This document shows, in pieces, positions 39,890 to 47,824 of a stretch of DNA of 64,000 nucleotides (position 1 is the stretch's first letter; each line of letters opens with the position of its first letter). The DNA is from Burkholderia stagnalis (GTDB lineage: Bacteria > Pseudomonadota > Gammaproteobacteria > Burkholderiales > Burkholderiaceae). The position numbers and the translations under genes were made by a program. The notes under the pieces were generated by a model. It was not told the origin of the DNA and searched no databases. It saw only the letters and a program-made list of their open reading frames with translations. Where the stretch lies: positions 186,001 through 250,000 of the forward strand of contig NZ_CADESW010000002.1 in the NCBI RefSeq assembly GCF_902830275.1. Direction: 5' to 3'.

Positions 39890-40159
39890 ATGAACAAAAT
39901 TGCATCGCTATTTATCTTCTTATCAAGCCAAGTCTTTGCTGGCTCAATTTCTCAAAATATTCAAGTGACAGCTACAGTTTTGCCCTACTGCCATGTTGTA
40001 GTGGATCAAGCACAAGCTCGCAATGAGTGTTTTACCAACAAATCAGCAGCACCTATCGTCACAACAACAACAAGCTCGCAACCCATCAACTCGCCAGCTC
40101 CTGTTGTTGTTTCAAAAGAAACCATAGGGGACACTCAAAGAGTCACCTTCTATTACTAA
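39890..40159 (+). CDS. Small secreted protein (89 aa)
   Basis: Signal peptide MNKIASLFIFLSSQVFAG with likely cleavage after Ala17. The mature part has QNIQVTATVLPYCHVVV with two Cys (YCHVVV, NECFTN) and a Thr/Ser/Pro-rich tail, ending FYY. The strand pattern recalls small fimbrial or surface subunits, but no family is recognised. It stands alone after a class I-like promoter. The base sequence around the promoter includes a strong palindrome. Confidence 0.65.
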   Translation: MNKIASLFIFLSSQVFAGSISQNIQVTATVLPYCHVVVDQAQARNECFTNKSAAPIVTTTTSSQPINSPAPVVVSKETIGDTQRVTFYY

Positions 40160-40196
40160 TATCGAAACTCCAAGTTCGCAAGACCTTTGTTGTCTC

Positions 40197-40250
40197 TTCT
40201 CATTTATTTAAGGAGTGAGAATTTGACAACCCATTCTTTCGAGATACAAG
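40197..40250 (+). promoter_or_regulatory. Class II promoter of the SSB-tip gene
   Basis: Inverted repeat with arms TTCTCA/TGAGAA around TTTATTTAAGGAG, then TTGACA (40223), 16 bp, TACAAG (40245). Confidence 0.75.
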
Positions 40251-40255
40251 TTAAC

Positions 40256-40272
40256 CATTAAATTATTTAATG
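40256..40272. promoter_or_regulatory. Palindromic leader operator, copy 1
   Basis: CATTAAATTATTTAATG, a perfect palindrome just before the ribosome site of the 40284 gene. The same sequence lies in front of the antirestriction gene (43016-43032). Confidence 0.75.
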
Positions 40273-40283
40273 GGAGGTCCATC

Positions 40284-41243
40284 ATGGGCGCAATGAAAGA
40301 AATGGCTGGTCAGACAGCACAAGCAAAAATCTATTCTGGTTTTCAAGATGGAATCTCTGTTATTCCAGATCCAGAAAACGCAAGATATGTTATTGAAGCA
40401 CCCAACGACTACGATGTGAATTTCGTATTCAGAGGAAAAAACAAAGACGGCTCAAAATTTGCAGAAGAGCTGCAAACAAACGACAAGAAAAAAACCATGT
40501 TCGCCGTAGGTCTAGATTCTTTGTCAAGCGAAGAAAACATTAAGAACTTTAATTTCAAAGTTCGTGATGCTCGCACAGCGTTCGCAAGAAAACAGAGAGA
40601 AATTCAATCAATCGCAGATCACAAAGAACTTCTGTTGAGCCAAATGTCGATTGACAAGGGGGTTACTAATCCAACCGTGGTACTTAAATGGGGAGTTCCT
40701 ACCACAACTCTTAAAGACGAGAACGAGCAGCCTATTCTACAGGACGGCAAGACAATAAAGGTTCCAGATAGAATTGGCGGGGAAGTCTTAGGTTATATCA
40801 AGGGTCAAGACGGCAAACTTACCAACGAACAAGGAACCTATTTTGTATTGTTTGGCGACATCAAGGGTCAAGACAATATTCGATATTTGAGAGCAATTCC
40901 GACAAATAACTTGCTTCAAGCTGGCGAATTCGCAAAACGCGATGAAGTGATAACCGAGAAATTCCCCGTAGGCTCCAGAAGATATGTCGAGTTTGACGAG
41001 AAATGGAAAGCCAAGAAAATCAAAGAATACAAGCCTCAGAGCAAAGAGAACAAAGAATTGGCACAAGAGGAATTTGCCAAGGCAGAAGAGAGATTGAAAC
41101 AGCTTTCAGATCAGGCCAAGGTCCCAGAGAATAAAACAGAGCAAGCCATAGAGAAGATATCTACCAAGGCACCAAAGACAGCGACCAAATCTAAAAGCAA
41201 GACAGCATCAAAAGACAAAGAATTTGACGACATACCATTCTGA
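40284..41243 (+). CDS. Protein with SSB-like acidic C-terminal tip (319 aa)
   Basis: ATG behind GGGAGGTCCATC. The C-terminus ends KDKEFDDIPF, almost the canonical tip (DDDIPF) by which bacterial SSB recruits helicases, nucleases and primase. The 240-residue body has alternating strands and a helical linker rich in Lys/Glu but no OB-fold signature I can recognise. So it is either a diverged SSB or another protein that mimics the SSB tip to recruit repair factors. It shares a palindromic leader operator with the antirestriction gene, pointing to joint early expression after transfer. Confidence 0.7.
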   Translation: MGAMKEMAGQTAQAKIYSGFQDGISVIPDPENARYVIEAPNDYDVNFVFRGKNKDGSKFAEELQTNDKKKTMFAVGLDSLSSEENIKNFNFKVRDARTAFARKQREIQSIADHKELLLSQMSIDKGVTNPTVVLKWGVPTTTLKDENEQPILQDGKTIKVPDRIGGEVLGYIKGQDGKLTNEQGTYFVLFGDIKGQDNIRYLRAIPTNNLLQAGEFAKRDEVITEKFPVGSRRYVEFDEKWKAKKIKEYKPQSKENKELAQEEFAKAEERLKQLSDQAKVPENKTEQAIEKISTKAPKTATKSKSKTASKDKEFDDIPF

Positions 41244-41264
41244 TTGATTCTTCGTCATTCTTTT

Positions 41265-41290
41265 AAGCCGCTTCGAGAAGTGGCTTTTTT
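41265..41290 (+). terminator. Rho-independent terminator
   Basis: Stem AAGCC-CTTC/GAAG-GGCTT, T run. Confidence 0.75.
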
Positions 41291-41332
41291 ATTGCCTAAA
41301 GTTATTTCTTGTTATTTATTTAGGGAATGATA

Positions 41333-41360
41333 TTGACAAGGGGGCAAATTTTCTTATAAC
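41333..41360 (+). promoter_or_regulatory. Class II promoter of the SlyB-like gene
   Basis: TTATTTATTTAGGGAATGATA upstream, TTGACA, 16 bp, TATAAC. Confidence 0.75.
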
Positions 41361-41385
41361 AAGAAAATAACTCAAAGGAGATCCT

Positions 41386-41853
41386 ATGAAAAAGACAATT
41401 TTAGCAAGCCTAATCTCTACAAGTATTTTATTGACTGGTTGCGCTGGCTTAGTCCCAACAAACAATCAATACACAGCCCCACAAACAAATTCTATTGTTC
41501 ATGTGAGCTACGGCACAATCATCGCTATTCGTGAAGTTCAAATCAAAGAGAACACAAGCGGAGTTGGAGTATTAGGCGGGGGTGTAGCTGGTGCAGCAGT
41601 AGGAAGCAAGATCGGAAACGGCAGAGGCAATATTGTTGGAGCCGTTCTAGGTGCGATTGGTGGAGCTATCGGAGGTCAAGCAATTGAGAGAGTTTTATCA
41701 AACAACAAGGCAATTGAAATCGTCTTGAAGATGGAAGATACAGGAGCAACAGTTGCTATCACTGAGAAGACCGATGAAAAATTCCAAGTTGGTCAGCGAG
41801 TTCAACTTATCGGCACAGACAAGAACAATGCTCGTGTCGCAGCAATTCAGTAA
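41386..41853 (+). CDS. SlyB-like glycine-zipper outer-membrane lipoprotein
   Basis: 155 residues. Lipoprotein signal with lipobox LTGC (Cys19). The middle holds VGVLGGGVAGAAVGSKIGNG and IVGAVLGAIGGAIGGQAIE, the Gly-zipper two-helix segment of SlyB/PagA-type proteins; the C-terminus is a small beta domain. SlyB-like proteins stabilise the outer membrane. In this element it may protect the envelope during mating; that is inference. Confidence 0.8.
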   Translation: MKKTILASLISTSILLTGCAGLVPTNNQYTAPQTNSIVHVSYGTIIAIREVQIKENTSGVGVLGGGVAGAAVGSKIGNGRGNIVGAVLGAIGGAIGGQAIERVLSNNKAIEIVLKMEDTGATVAITEKTDEKFQVGQRVQLIGTDKNNARVAAIQ

Positions 41854-41883
41854 TCAATCAAGCGCAGCACTCCCAAAAAAGTA

Positions 41884-41910
41884 TGCCCCGTTTTAAACAT
41901 GGGGCTTTTT
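41884..41910. terminator. Terminator between convergent genes
   Basis: Stem GCCCC/GGGGC with an A/T loop and a T run. Confidence 0.7.
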
Positions 41911-41940
41911 ATTTGGTATGAGGAAGGATATCAGAGCAAA

Positions 41941-43005
41941 CTAACGGCTCAATGCGATGCCTCTTTCTTGCTCGCGCTCGCCTATGGTTCTTCCGAGTTT
42001 CGCCATCATGTTATCCAAGACTTTGTGAGTTGTTTTTTGTTGCTCTAGGTCTCTTACATACTCATCCCGCTTGGCAAGCTGGTAATCAGCAGATTTCGCC
42101 GCAGCTTGTGAAGCCTTGAAGATGAATCTCTTGTCGTTTTTAAGGGCTTGTAGCCAATTTTGCACATAGGCTGCATGACCTTCATGAGTAGCACTGTCAT
42201 AAGGTAGCCCAATCTCAGCCCCCATGAAGTAGGAAGACAGCTCGGCAACGAGCTCTTCCTTGGCATAGCTTGGAGTTCCAAATTTCCCCGTTTGGTCTCT
42301 ATCTAGGCGTGACTTGTGACCAGTGGCGTGACCGAGTTCATGCAAGGCAACTGTATAGAACGCAGCATCGCTCTTGAATAGCTCACGGTTAGGCAACACG
42401 ACACGATCCGCACTAGGACGATAGTAAGCCTTGCCTTCGTTGTGGAACTCAATCTCAACACCACCTTTTACCCTCATGGCGTCAATCACTTGCTCAGCAG
42501 CCTCATAAACTTGGAATGGAGGTCTATCACGGACCTGGTAAGGCTCCAACCCCTCAATCTGAGACCCATTGAAGACGGTTCCCGCATAAGCCATCACCCA
42601 GATTTTAGCCGTGCCATCGCCATCATTCTCCATCTCTACGGCTTCGTCTTCTGGCTTGCCTATCTCATTCTTGCCATTGGGGTTGAAGGTGACTTGAACA
42701 GCCTTGTAGACGGGAGATCCTTTGGAGCCTTTCTTGACGAATAGGTTTTGTTCGGTTTCTTCAGCGAGAGCCTTCACATTATTGAAAGTGTAGAAGCGAG
42801 GATCGTCAAAGCCCCTTGCAGCCAACGATACAGAATTAACGCCTCTGTATCTTGTCCCCGTCACGGGATTGAATGGAGCTTCATTGCAAGTGAACCAAGG
42901 AGTTTGAAATTCAAGATGATCTTCCATTTTCTTGATAAGTGCATCGGTCAGCTCTTGATAGTGATCAATTTTCTCCTTTGTCGCATATTCTTTTTTGTAT
43001 GCCAT
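41941..43005 (-). CDS. ArdC-like antirestriction protein (ssDNA-binding and metallopeptidase-like)
   Basis: 354 residues. The N-terminal half has the layout of ArdC/DUF1738-type proteins (helical start, then FQTPWFTCNEAPFNPVTG, YRGVN and WVxAY-like strands) that bind single-stranded DNA. The C-terminal half has a zinc-peptidase motif HELGHATGH (His222, Glu223, His226) with a later LDRD. ArdC of IncW plasmids protects incoming single-stranded DNA from restriction. It is transcribed alone, leftward, from a class II promoter with the shared palindrome. Confidence 0.85.
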   Translation of the reverse strand: MAYKKEYATKEKIDHYQELTDALIKKMEDHLEFQTPWFTCNEAPFNPVTGTRYRGVNSVSLAARGFDDPRFYTFNNVKALAEETEQNLFVKKGSKGSPVYKAVQVTFNPNGKNEIGKPEDEAVEMENDGDGTAKIWVMAYAGTVFNGSQIEGLEPYQVRDRPPFQVYEAAEQVIDAMRVKGGVEIEFHNEGKAYYRPSADRVVLPNRELFKSDAAFYTVALHELGHATGHKSRLDRDQTGKFGTPSYAKEELVAELSSYFMGAEIGLPYDSATHEGHAAYVQNWLQALKNDKRFIFKASQAAAKSADYQLAKRDEYVRDLEQQKTTHKVLDNMMAKLGRTIGEREQERGIALSR

Positions 43006-43015
43006 GATAACCTCA

Positions 43016-43032
43016 CATTAAATAATTTAATG
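43016..43032. promoter_or_regulatory. Palindromic leader operator, copy 2
   Basis: CATTAAATAATTTAATG as read on the plus strand, the complement of copy 1 at 40256, directly upstream of the antirestriction start. Confidence 0.75.
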
Positions 43033-43037
43033 TACTT

Positions 43038-43091
43038 GTTATCCAGCATTTCTACCGCCTGTCAAATTCCCACTCATTTAAGGAGTGAGAA
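43038..43091 (-). promoter_or_regulatory. Class II promoter of the antirestriction gene
   Basis: Minus strand: an inverted repeat around CACTC/GAGTG (43070-43088), TTGACA (43065-43060), 16 bp, GATAAC (43043-43038). Confidence 0.7.
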
Positions 43092-43138
43092 GCAATTAAA
43101 AATCATAACCTCTTCTTGCTTGAATAACATTGATCCTC

Positions 43139-43166
43139 TTGATCTTTTTATTTTTTCTTATATACA
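43139..43166 (+). promoter_or_regulatory. Promoter of the small membrane-protein operon
   Basis: TTGATC, 16 bp, TATACA. Confidence 0.5.
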
Positions 43167-43190
43167 TCAGGAATGAAAAGGGGAATTGAC

Positions 43191-43490
43191 ATGACAAAGA
43201 ATAAGAATTTGATTGCCTTATGTTGCCTACCACCATTCGAGACCATCTTTGTTGTCTGGTGGATTTGGGGAACATTGAGGGGGAAAGACAAGGCTCTCTA
43301 CCAAGGGTTGTCTTACTTCGCCACATTCGCCATTGCTGAAATGGTTCTTCTTCGTCTTTTATGGCTAGTCTATCCACATAGCGAGCTTGTTCAGTTTTTG
43401 AATATATGGACTTGGTTTCTTGGAGCGATACCAAAGGCTATGTGGACTGTCTTGAATTCCCCTTTCCACTTTCATACCAATATATTTTAA
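43191..43490 (+). CDS. Small membrane protein (99 aa)
   Basis: ATG 43191 behind AAAAGGGGAATTGAC. Hydrophobic segments around ALCCLPPFETIFVVWWIWG and LSYFATFAIAEMVLLRLLWL, with a third near WTWFLGAIPKAMW. First gene of an operon with 43506 and 43742. Function unknown; an entry-exclusion or envelope role is possible but unproven. Confidence 0.65.
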   Translation: MTKNKNLIALCCLPPFETIFVVWWIWGTLRGKDKALYQGLSYFATFAIAEMVLLRLLWLVYPHSELVQFLNIWTWFLGAIPKAMWTVLNSPFHFHTNIF

Positions 43491-43505
43491 CAACCAGGAG
43501 ACGAC

Positions 43506-43745
43506 ATGAAGTACACAGTAACAATGAGAAGAACAAAGATCGTTTTGGAAGAGATCACCGTAGGGATTGAAGCCGAGACAGCAGAAGACGCTATCCAAGA
43601 AGCCCTTGGATCATCCTATCAAGAAGAGGCTTGGGAAGAGATCTCAAACGAGCAAGTCTTAATCAATCTAGGCAACGACGAAAGCTTGAAATATGGGAAC
43701 TACATCAAGGAAACAGCGAAGGCAGTTATTGAGGGGGTCTTATGA
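43506..43745 (+). CDS. Small protein with strand-helix module (79 aa)
   Basis: ATG behind CAGGAGACGAC. The N-terminus MKYTVTMRRTKIVLEEITVG then EAETAEDAIQEALG resembles the DpnD/PcfM-like module also seen at 8639. The stop overlaps the next start (43742). Function unknown. Confidence 0.65.
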   Translation: MKYTVTMRRTKIVLEEITVGIEAETAEDAIQEALGSSYQEEAWEEISNEQVLINLGNDESLKYGNYIKETAKAVIEGVL

Positions 43746-44140
43746 CAAAAAAAGAAGGACACACTAGAACATTGAAATTGACTCGTTACCCCAAGACTTC
43801 CCAACACCTCACTGAAATTGCACATTATTTTGAAATTTCTCGCTCATTAGCTCTTCAAGTTGTCCTTGCTTGCGAGCATGGAGTTTTTTCACGAAAGGGT
43901 CGCCTAAGAAGATTTGAACCCACAACCAATGAAGAGGCAGCAGTTCACTTCTGGCACCACTATGAGAAAGAAGAGGAAGAGAAGCTTGTTGAAATTTTGA
44001 AACAACAAGAGATCTACTACACCGGACTCGTTAAGAATGCTATCGCCAGCTTTCATACCAAGATGACAAAAGGACAAATCAACACTTACAAAAAAGAATT
44101 TGTTCACTATGTACCCATTGGATTTGTGAGAAGGAAATGA
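43742..44140 (+). CDS. Hypothetical protein with HTH-like segment (132 aa)
   Basis: Coupled to the preceding gene (ATGA). The segment HLTEIAHYFEISRSLALQVVLA looks like a helix-turn-helix, and the protein is basic and His-rich in its middle (HFWHHYEKEEEEK). It could be a small DNA-binding regulator. A terminator follows. Function unproven. Confidence 0.65.
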   Translation: MTKKEGHTRTLKLTRYPKTSQHLTEIAHYFEISRSLALQVVLACEHGVFSRKGRLRRFEPTTNEEAAVHFWHHYEKEEEEKLVEILKQQEIYYTGLVKNAIASFHTKMTKGQINTYKKEFVHYVPIGFVRRK

Positions 44141-44162
44141 CGATACCGAAATCTCAACACTT

Positions 44163-44183
44163 GCCCCGAAGAGGGGCTTTTTT
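44163..44183 (+). terminator. Rho-independent terminator
   Basis: Stem GCCCC/GGGGC, loop GAAGA, seven T. Confidence 0.8.
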
Positions 44184-44204
44184 ATTGCGGCAGTCAATTT
44201 CTTG

Positions 44205-44253
44205 TCATTTATTCGAGGAATGATATTGACAAATTTAATATCTTTCTTATAAA
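44205..44253 (+). promoter_or_regulatory. Class II promoter with inverted repeat
   Basis: TCATTTATTCGAGGAATGA (44205-44223), TTGACA (44226), 16 bp, TATAAA. Confidence 0.8.
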
Positions 44254-44283
44254 TAAAAAAGATTTTAAATAAAAGGACAAATC

Positions 44284-44541
44284 ATGAACAAACAGCAAGT
44301 GTTAGAATTATCTTTACCAGAGAATCAAGCAGTTGAATTCGCAAAGCATGTATCTGCAATTCGCGGACAAATCATGAAAGGCAATGCAAATCAAGAGGCA
44401 GCGGTCTTCTCAAATGCCGTTCTCTCAGCTCATACAGCCTATCAAACAAACAAGATATCTCTTGAGCAGTACATCAATGAGATTTTCAAGATATCCGCCT
44501 TGTATCACGCAGCAATCAATGGCACCACCTTAAACAAATAA
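44284..44541 (+). CDS. Small helical protein (85 aa)
   Basis: ATG behind AAAAGGACAAATC. Predicted all-helical (ENQAVEFAKHVSAIRGQIM, YINEIFKISALYHAAING). First gene after a class II promoter and only 28 bp before the amino-acid-binding protein gene, so probably one transcript. Function unknown. Confidence 0.6.
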   Translation: MNKQQVLELSLPENQAVEFAKHVSAIRGQIMKGNANQEAAVFSNAVLSAHTAYQTNKISLEQYINEIFKISALYHAAINGTTLNK

Positions 44542-44569
44542 CCCATCATAAACAACTAAAGGAGACGTT

Positions 44570-45412
44570 ATGAAAATAAAAGCAATCGTTTTATCAACAA
44601 TCTTATCAATCACAGCTTCCACATCTTTTGCTGGCGAAGTGGTAGATAGAATTGTACAAAGCAAGACATTCAATGTTGGCTCAAGAGAGTCCTCAGTTCC
44701 CTACTCCGAAAAGACAGCCAACGGCTACAAGGGTTATAGTCAAGAGATTTGCTCAATCATTCATGCTGAGTTTGACAAGCAGCACCATATAACAACAACC
44801 ATCAACTATGTTCCCGTGGACGGCACAACAAGATGGCCCGCAGTTCAATCTGGCAATGTTGATGCCGAATGTGGATCTACAACAGCAAAGGAAGAAAAGA
44901 AAAACAATTTTGATTTCGCAGTAGTTGATTCTGACTCAGTGGTTGTAGCTACCTTATCTAACAACACCAAGATCAAAACATTAGAAGACTTGAAAGATGC
45001 TCGCATTGTTGTAGTAGCAGGAACTACAGGCGAAATCGCAATCAATCAGTTGAAGAACAAAAACGGCTGGAACCCTCAAATTCACTCAACAAAAGAATAC
45101 ACCTTGGGATTGAGAGAAGTTGAGAACGGAACAGCAGACGTATTTATTACTGACAAAGATCTGCTTGTCGGCACCATAAAGAAATCTGGCAATGACAAAT
45201 TGAAGGTGAGAGACGACTTAGTGTTAGTTCCTCACGAACCAATCGCTATCGTTACCAGCAAGAAAGATCCCGAGTTCTCAGCATTCGTAAAAGGCAAAGT
45301 TCTTTCCATGATCAAGGACGGCTCTTTATGGAAGCTCCACGATAAATATTTCGGACCATTGGGGTTGAGTTTAACCGAGACACAGAAGAAAGCCATCGCA
45401 GAACAGCGCTAA
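44570..45412 (+). CDS. Periplasmic amino-acid-binding protein (ABC importer, family 3)
   Basis: 280 residues. Signal peptide with cleavage after STSFA (Ala22). Mature protein starts GEVVDRIVQSKTFNVGSRES and has the family features: GYSQEICSIIHAEF, WPAVQSGNVDAECGSTT, a domain hinge and TLGLREVENGTADVFITDK. It resembles glutamate/aspartate-type binding proteins. It delivers its ligand to the permeases at 45574 and 46299. A terminator separates it from them, so expression may differ. Confidence 0.85.
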   Translation: MKIKAIVLSTILSITASTSFAGEVVDRIVQSKTFNVGSRESSVPYSEKTANGYKGYSQEICSIIHAEFDKQHHITTTINYVPVDGTTRWPAVQSGNVDAECGSTTAKEEKKNNFDFAVVDSDSVVVATLSNNTKIKTLEDLKDARIVVVAGTTGEIAINQLKNKNGWNPQIHSTKEYTLGLREVENGTADVFITDKDLLVGTIKKSGNDKLKVRDDLVLVPHEPIAIVTSKKDPEFSAFVKGKVLSMIKDGSLWKLHDKYFGPLGLSLTETQKKAIAEQR

Positions 45413-45434
45413 GACAATCCTATTTCCCATTAAA

Positions 45435-45457
45435 AAGCTCCGAGAGGGGCTTTTTTA
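45435..45457 (+). terminator. Rho-independent terminator
   Basis: Stem AGCTCC/GGGGCT (one T-G pair), loop GAGA, T run. Confidence 0.75.
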
Positions 45458-45476
45458 TTGTCAAAAAACCTTTCTT

Positions 45477-45526
45477 CTCATTTATTTAAGGAATGATATT
45501 GACAAATTAGTTGCTTTGCTTATAAG
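45477..45526 (+). promoter_or_regulatory. Class II promoter of the permease operon
   Basis: TCATTTATTTAAGGAATGA (45477-45495), TTGACA (45499), 16 bp, TATAAG, then leader box TTGAATGATAACTTT (45531-45545). Confidence 0.8.
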
Positions 45527-45573
45527 TAAGTTGAATGATAACTTTCGCAATACAAGAATACAAAGGAGACCAC

Positions 45574-46302
45574 ATGAATCTTGATTTTTCGTTTTTAACC
45601 CAGCAAGTACCAAATGGAGAGAAAGCAACTTACCTTGATTGGATTCTTTCTGGCATGGGATGGAGTGTCGCAACGGGTTTCACAGCCTTTGCTATCGCAT
45701 TGGTGATAGGTATCGGTATAGGGGTAGCCAGAAGCCGACCAGGAGCGACAGGAAAGCTCGCAAACGGCATTTTTGAGATTGTTCGTTCCATACCTCTCAT
45801 GTCCATGCTTTTCATTGCCTACTATGTCGTTCCAGCCGTTTTCTTCCCCGAGGCAGTCAAGCACGTTCAGTTCATGACTCTCATAGTCATAGCGGGAGTT
45901 TTAGGGCTTGCCTTGTTCACTTCTTTCCGAGTCAGTAGCCACATCTACAGCTCACTCACAGCATTGGCAGTGGGACAGCAAAGGGCAGCTCAAGCTTTGG
46001 GTTTCTCTACCTGGCAGAGCTACAGATTGGTCTTGCTTCCCCAGGCTATCAAGCAAGCCTTGCCATCTTTGACCAACGAGTTTTTGAGTGCCGTGAAAAA
46101 TACCTCAGCCATTTCAACTATCGGCTTAATAGAGCTATCTAGACAGACCCAGAACATCATAGACAACACATCTGCTATCTATGAGCCGTTCATTGTTATC
46201 TGCACTTGCTACCTCATCATTAGCGGCGTTGCTCTCATGCTTACCAGAGCCATTGAGAAAAATGGCTTCACACAACCAAAATTACAGAAGGAGACTATAT
46301 GA
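45574..46302 (+). CDS. Amino-acid ABC importer permease 1 (HisM/GltJ-like)
   Basis: 242 residues from ATG 45574 (behind AAAGGAGACCAC); an in-frame upstream ATG lies in the leader box. Membrane spans include MGWSVATGFTAFAIALVIG, ARSRPG boundary, and LIVIAGVLGLALFTSF. The EAA loop reads RAAQALGFSTWQSYRLVLLPQA. The class is the polar amino acid permease type. The stop overlaps the next permease start. Confidence 0.85.
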   Translation: MNLDFSFLTQQVPNGEKATYLDWILSGMGWSVATGFTAFAIALVIGIGIGVARSRPGATGKLANGIFEIVRSIPLMSMLFIAYYVVPAVFFPEAVKHVQFMTLIVIAGVLGLALFTSFRVSSHIYSSLTALAVGQQRAAQALGFSTWQSYRLVLLPQAIKQALPSLTNEFLSAVKNTSAISTIGLIELSRQTQNIIDNTSAIYEPFIVICTCYLIISGVALMLTRAIEKNGFTQPKLQKETI

Positions 46303-46952
46303 ATTTTTCACAGATATTTGCAGCGTACCCAGAACTCATTGAGGGAATAAAAACAACCACTCTTATTTTTGCGATAGCCGTTGCTTTTGGCATTGCCTTT
46401 GGTTCGTTACTTGCCTTGGCGAGAAACAGCAAAAACTTGCTCATTCGCCTTCCAGCAACGGTCTACATCACCATCTTCAGAGGCATACCTTTAATCATGG
46501 TTTTGCTTGCCTTCTACTTGGCAATTCCAACCTTCTTGAAGAGTCTTGGCTTCACAAACATAGCATTGCCAGCAGCGATCATTTCATACTGCCTTTTTGA
46601 GTCAGCTTACTTCGCTGAAATTATCAGAGCTGGGATCAATGCAGTACCTACCAATCAACCAGCCGCAGCAAAATCATTAGGCTTGAGCAAATGGCAAACA
46701 AGCAGCTTGATTGTGTTGCCTCAAGCTATCAAGAACAGCAGAAAGAGCATAGTAGATCAATGTGTTTCATTGATACAAGACACACCTCTTGTTTTCGTGA
46801 TAGGTCTTCCAGACTTCTTCACTACCGCTGTACATATTGGCGACAGAATCGGACACATAGAGAGTGGTGTTATCGTCGCAACAGTCGGATTTATGGTTAT
46901 TTGCTACACCATATTAAAACTCAACAAAAACAACAAAGGAGAAACAGCATGA
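46299..46952 (+). CDS. Amino-acid ABC importer permease 2 (GltK-like)
   Basis: 217 residues. ATGA overlap with the previous gene. Five or so membrane segments (TLIFAIAVAFGIAFGSLLAL; IPLIMVLLAFYLAIPTFL), the EAA motif AAAKSLGLSKWQTSSLIVLPQA, and FRGIPLIM typical of HisMQ-family permeases. It pairs with permease 1 to form the channel. The stop overlaps the ATPase start. Confidence 0.85.
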   Translation: MNFSQIFAAYPELIEGIKTTTLIFAIAVAFGIAFGSLLALARNSKNLLIRLPATVYITIFRGIPLIMVLLAFYLAIPTFLKSLGFTNIALPAAIISYCLFESAYFAEIIRAGINAVPTNQPAAAKSLGLSKWQTSSLIVLPQAIKNSRKSIVDQCVSLIQDTPLVFVIGLPDFFTTAVHIGDRIGHIESGVIVATVGFMVICYTILKLNKNNKGETA

Positions 46953-47668
46953 TTGAATTTTTAAAGGTAGAGAAGTATTTTGGCAACCATAGAGTCTTGA
47001 ATATCCCTCGCTATGTCATTGCACAAGGGGATGTGATAGTCGCTTGCGGTCCCTCTGGCTCAGGCAAGTCCACCTTCATCAAGACAATCAACAAGCTTGA
47101 ACCCATACAGAGAGGGCAAATTCTGATCGACGGCAAGAACAACGAGGACTATGAGAGCCGTGAGCTTGCAACGAAAGCTGGCATTGTCTTCCAAGAATTT
47201 GAGCTATTCCCAAACTACACCGCCTTGGAGAACGTCACACTCGCCCAGGTGAAGGTATTGAAGAGAAGCCACGAGGAAGCCATGCACAACGCCATAGAGC
47301 TTCTAAAACGAGTCGGCATGACCGCACACATGGACAAGCTCCCAGGTCAGCTCAGCGGAGGTCAGAAGCAGCGTATAGCCATTGCTCGCTCCCTTGCCAT
47401 GAACCCAGAGATCTTGCTTCTAGACGAGCCAACCGCTTCCTTAGACCCAGAGAACATCAAAGCTTGCCTACAGCTCTTGGGGGAACTTGCCAAAGCTGGA
47501 ACCACCATGATCGTAGTGACCCATGAGCTCAACTTCGCTCGCAAGGTTTCAAACCGAATCGCCTTCTTTGACAAGGGAGAGATTCTTGAAGACAGACCCA
47601 CCGAGGAATTTTTCGAGGCACCCGCAACAGAGAGAGCAAGAGCTTTCTTGGACAACTTGAACTACTAA
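46949..47668 (+). CDS. Amino-acid ABC importer ATPase (GltL/HisP-like)
   Basis: 239 residues, start 46949 with ATGA overlap; longer frames reach into the permease and are not used. Walker A GPSGSGKST, Q-loop VFQEFELFPN, signature LSGGQKQR, Walker B ILLLDEPTASLDPE, H-loop VVTHEL. All catalytic elements are intact, so the importer should be functional. A terminator follows. Confidence 0.92.
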   Translation: MIEFLKVEKYFGNHRVLNIPRYVIAQGDVIVACGPSGSGKSTFIKTINKLEPIQRGQILIDGKNNEDYESRELATKAGIVFQEFELFPNYTALENVTLAQVKVLKRSHEEAMHNAIELLKRVGMTAHMDKLPGQLSGGQKQRIAIARSLAMNPEILLLDEPTASLDPENIKACLQLLGELAKAGTTMIVVTHELNFARKVSNRIAFFDKGEILEDRPTEEFFEAPATERARAFLDNLNY

Positions 47669-47693
47669 TAGACCTAACCACTTATCAAGAAAA

Positions 47694-47716
47694 GAGCCCA
47701 TCGAGGGCTTTTTTTA
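47694..47716 (+). terminator. Rho-independent terminator
   Basis: Stem AGCCC/GGGCT, loop of five, eight T. Confidence 0.8.
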
Positions 47717-47736
47717 TTGGCAATGAAACTTTCTTC

Positions 47737-47785
47737 TCATTTATTTAAGGAATGATATTGACAAAATCCATTTCTTATTTATAAC
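47737..47785 (+). promoter_or_regulatory. Class II promoter with full operator
   Basis: TCATTTATTTAAGGAATGA (47737-47755), TTGACA (47758), 16 bp, TATAAC, then leader box TTGAAAGATAACTTTAA (47788-47804). Confidence 0.85.
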
Positions 47786-47824
47786 AGTTGAAAGATAACT
47801 TTAAACCAAAATAAAGGAGCCCCC

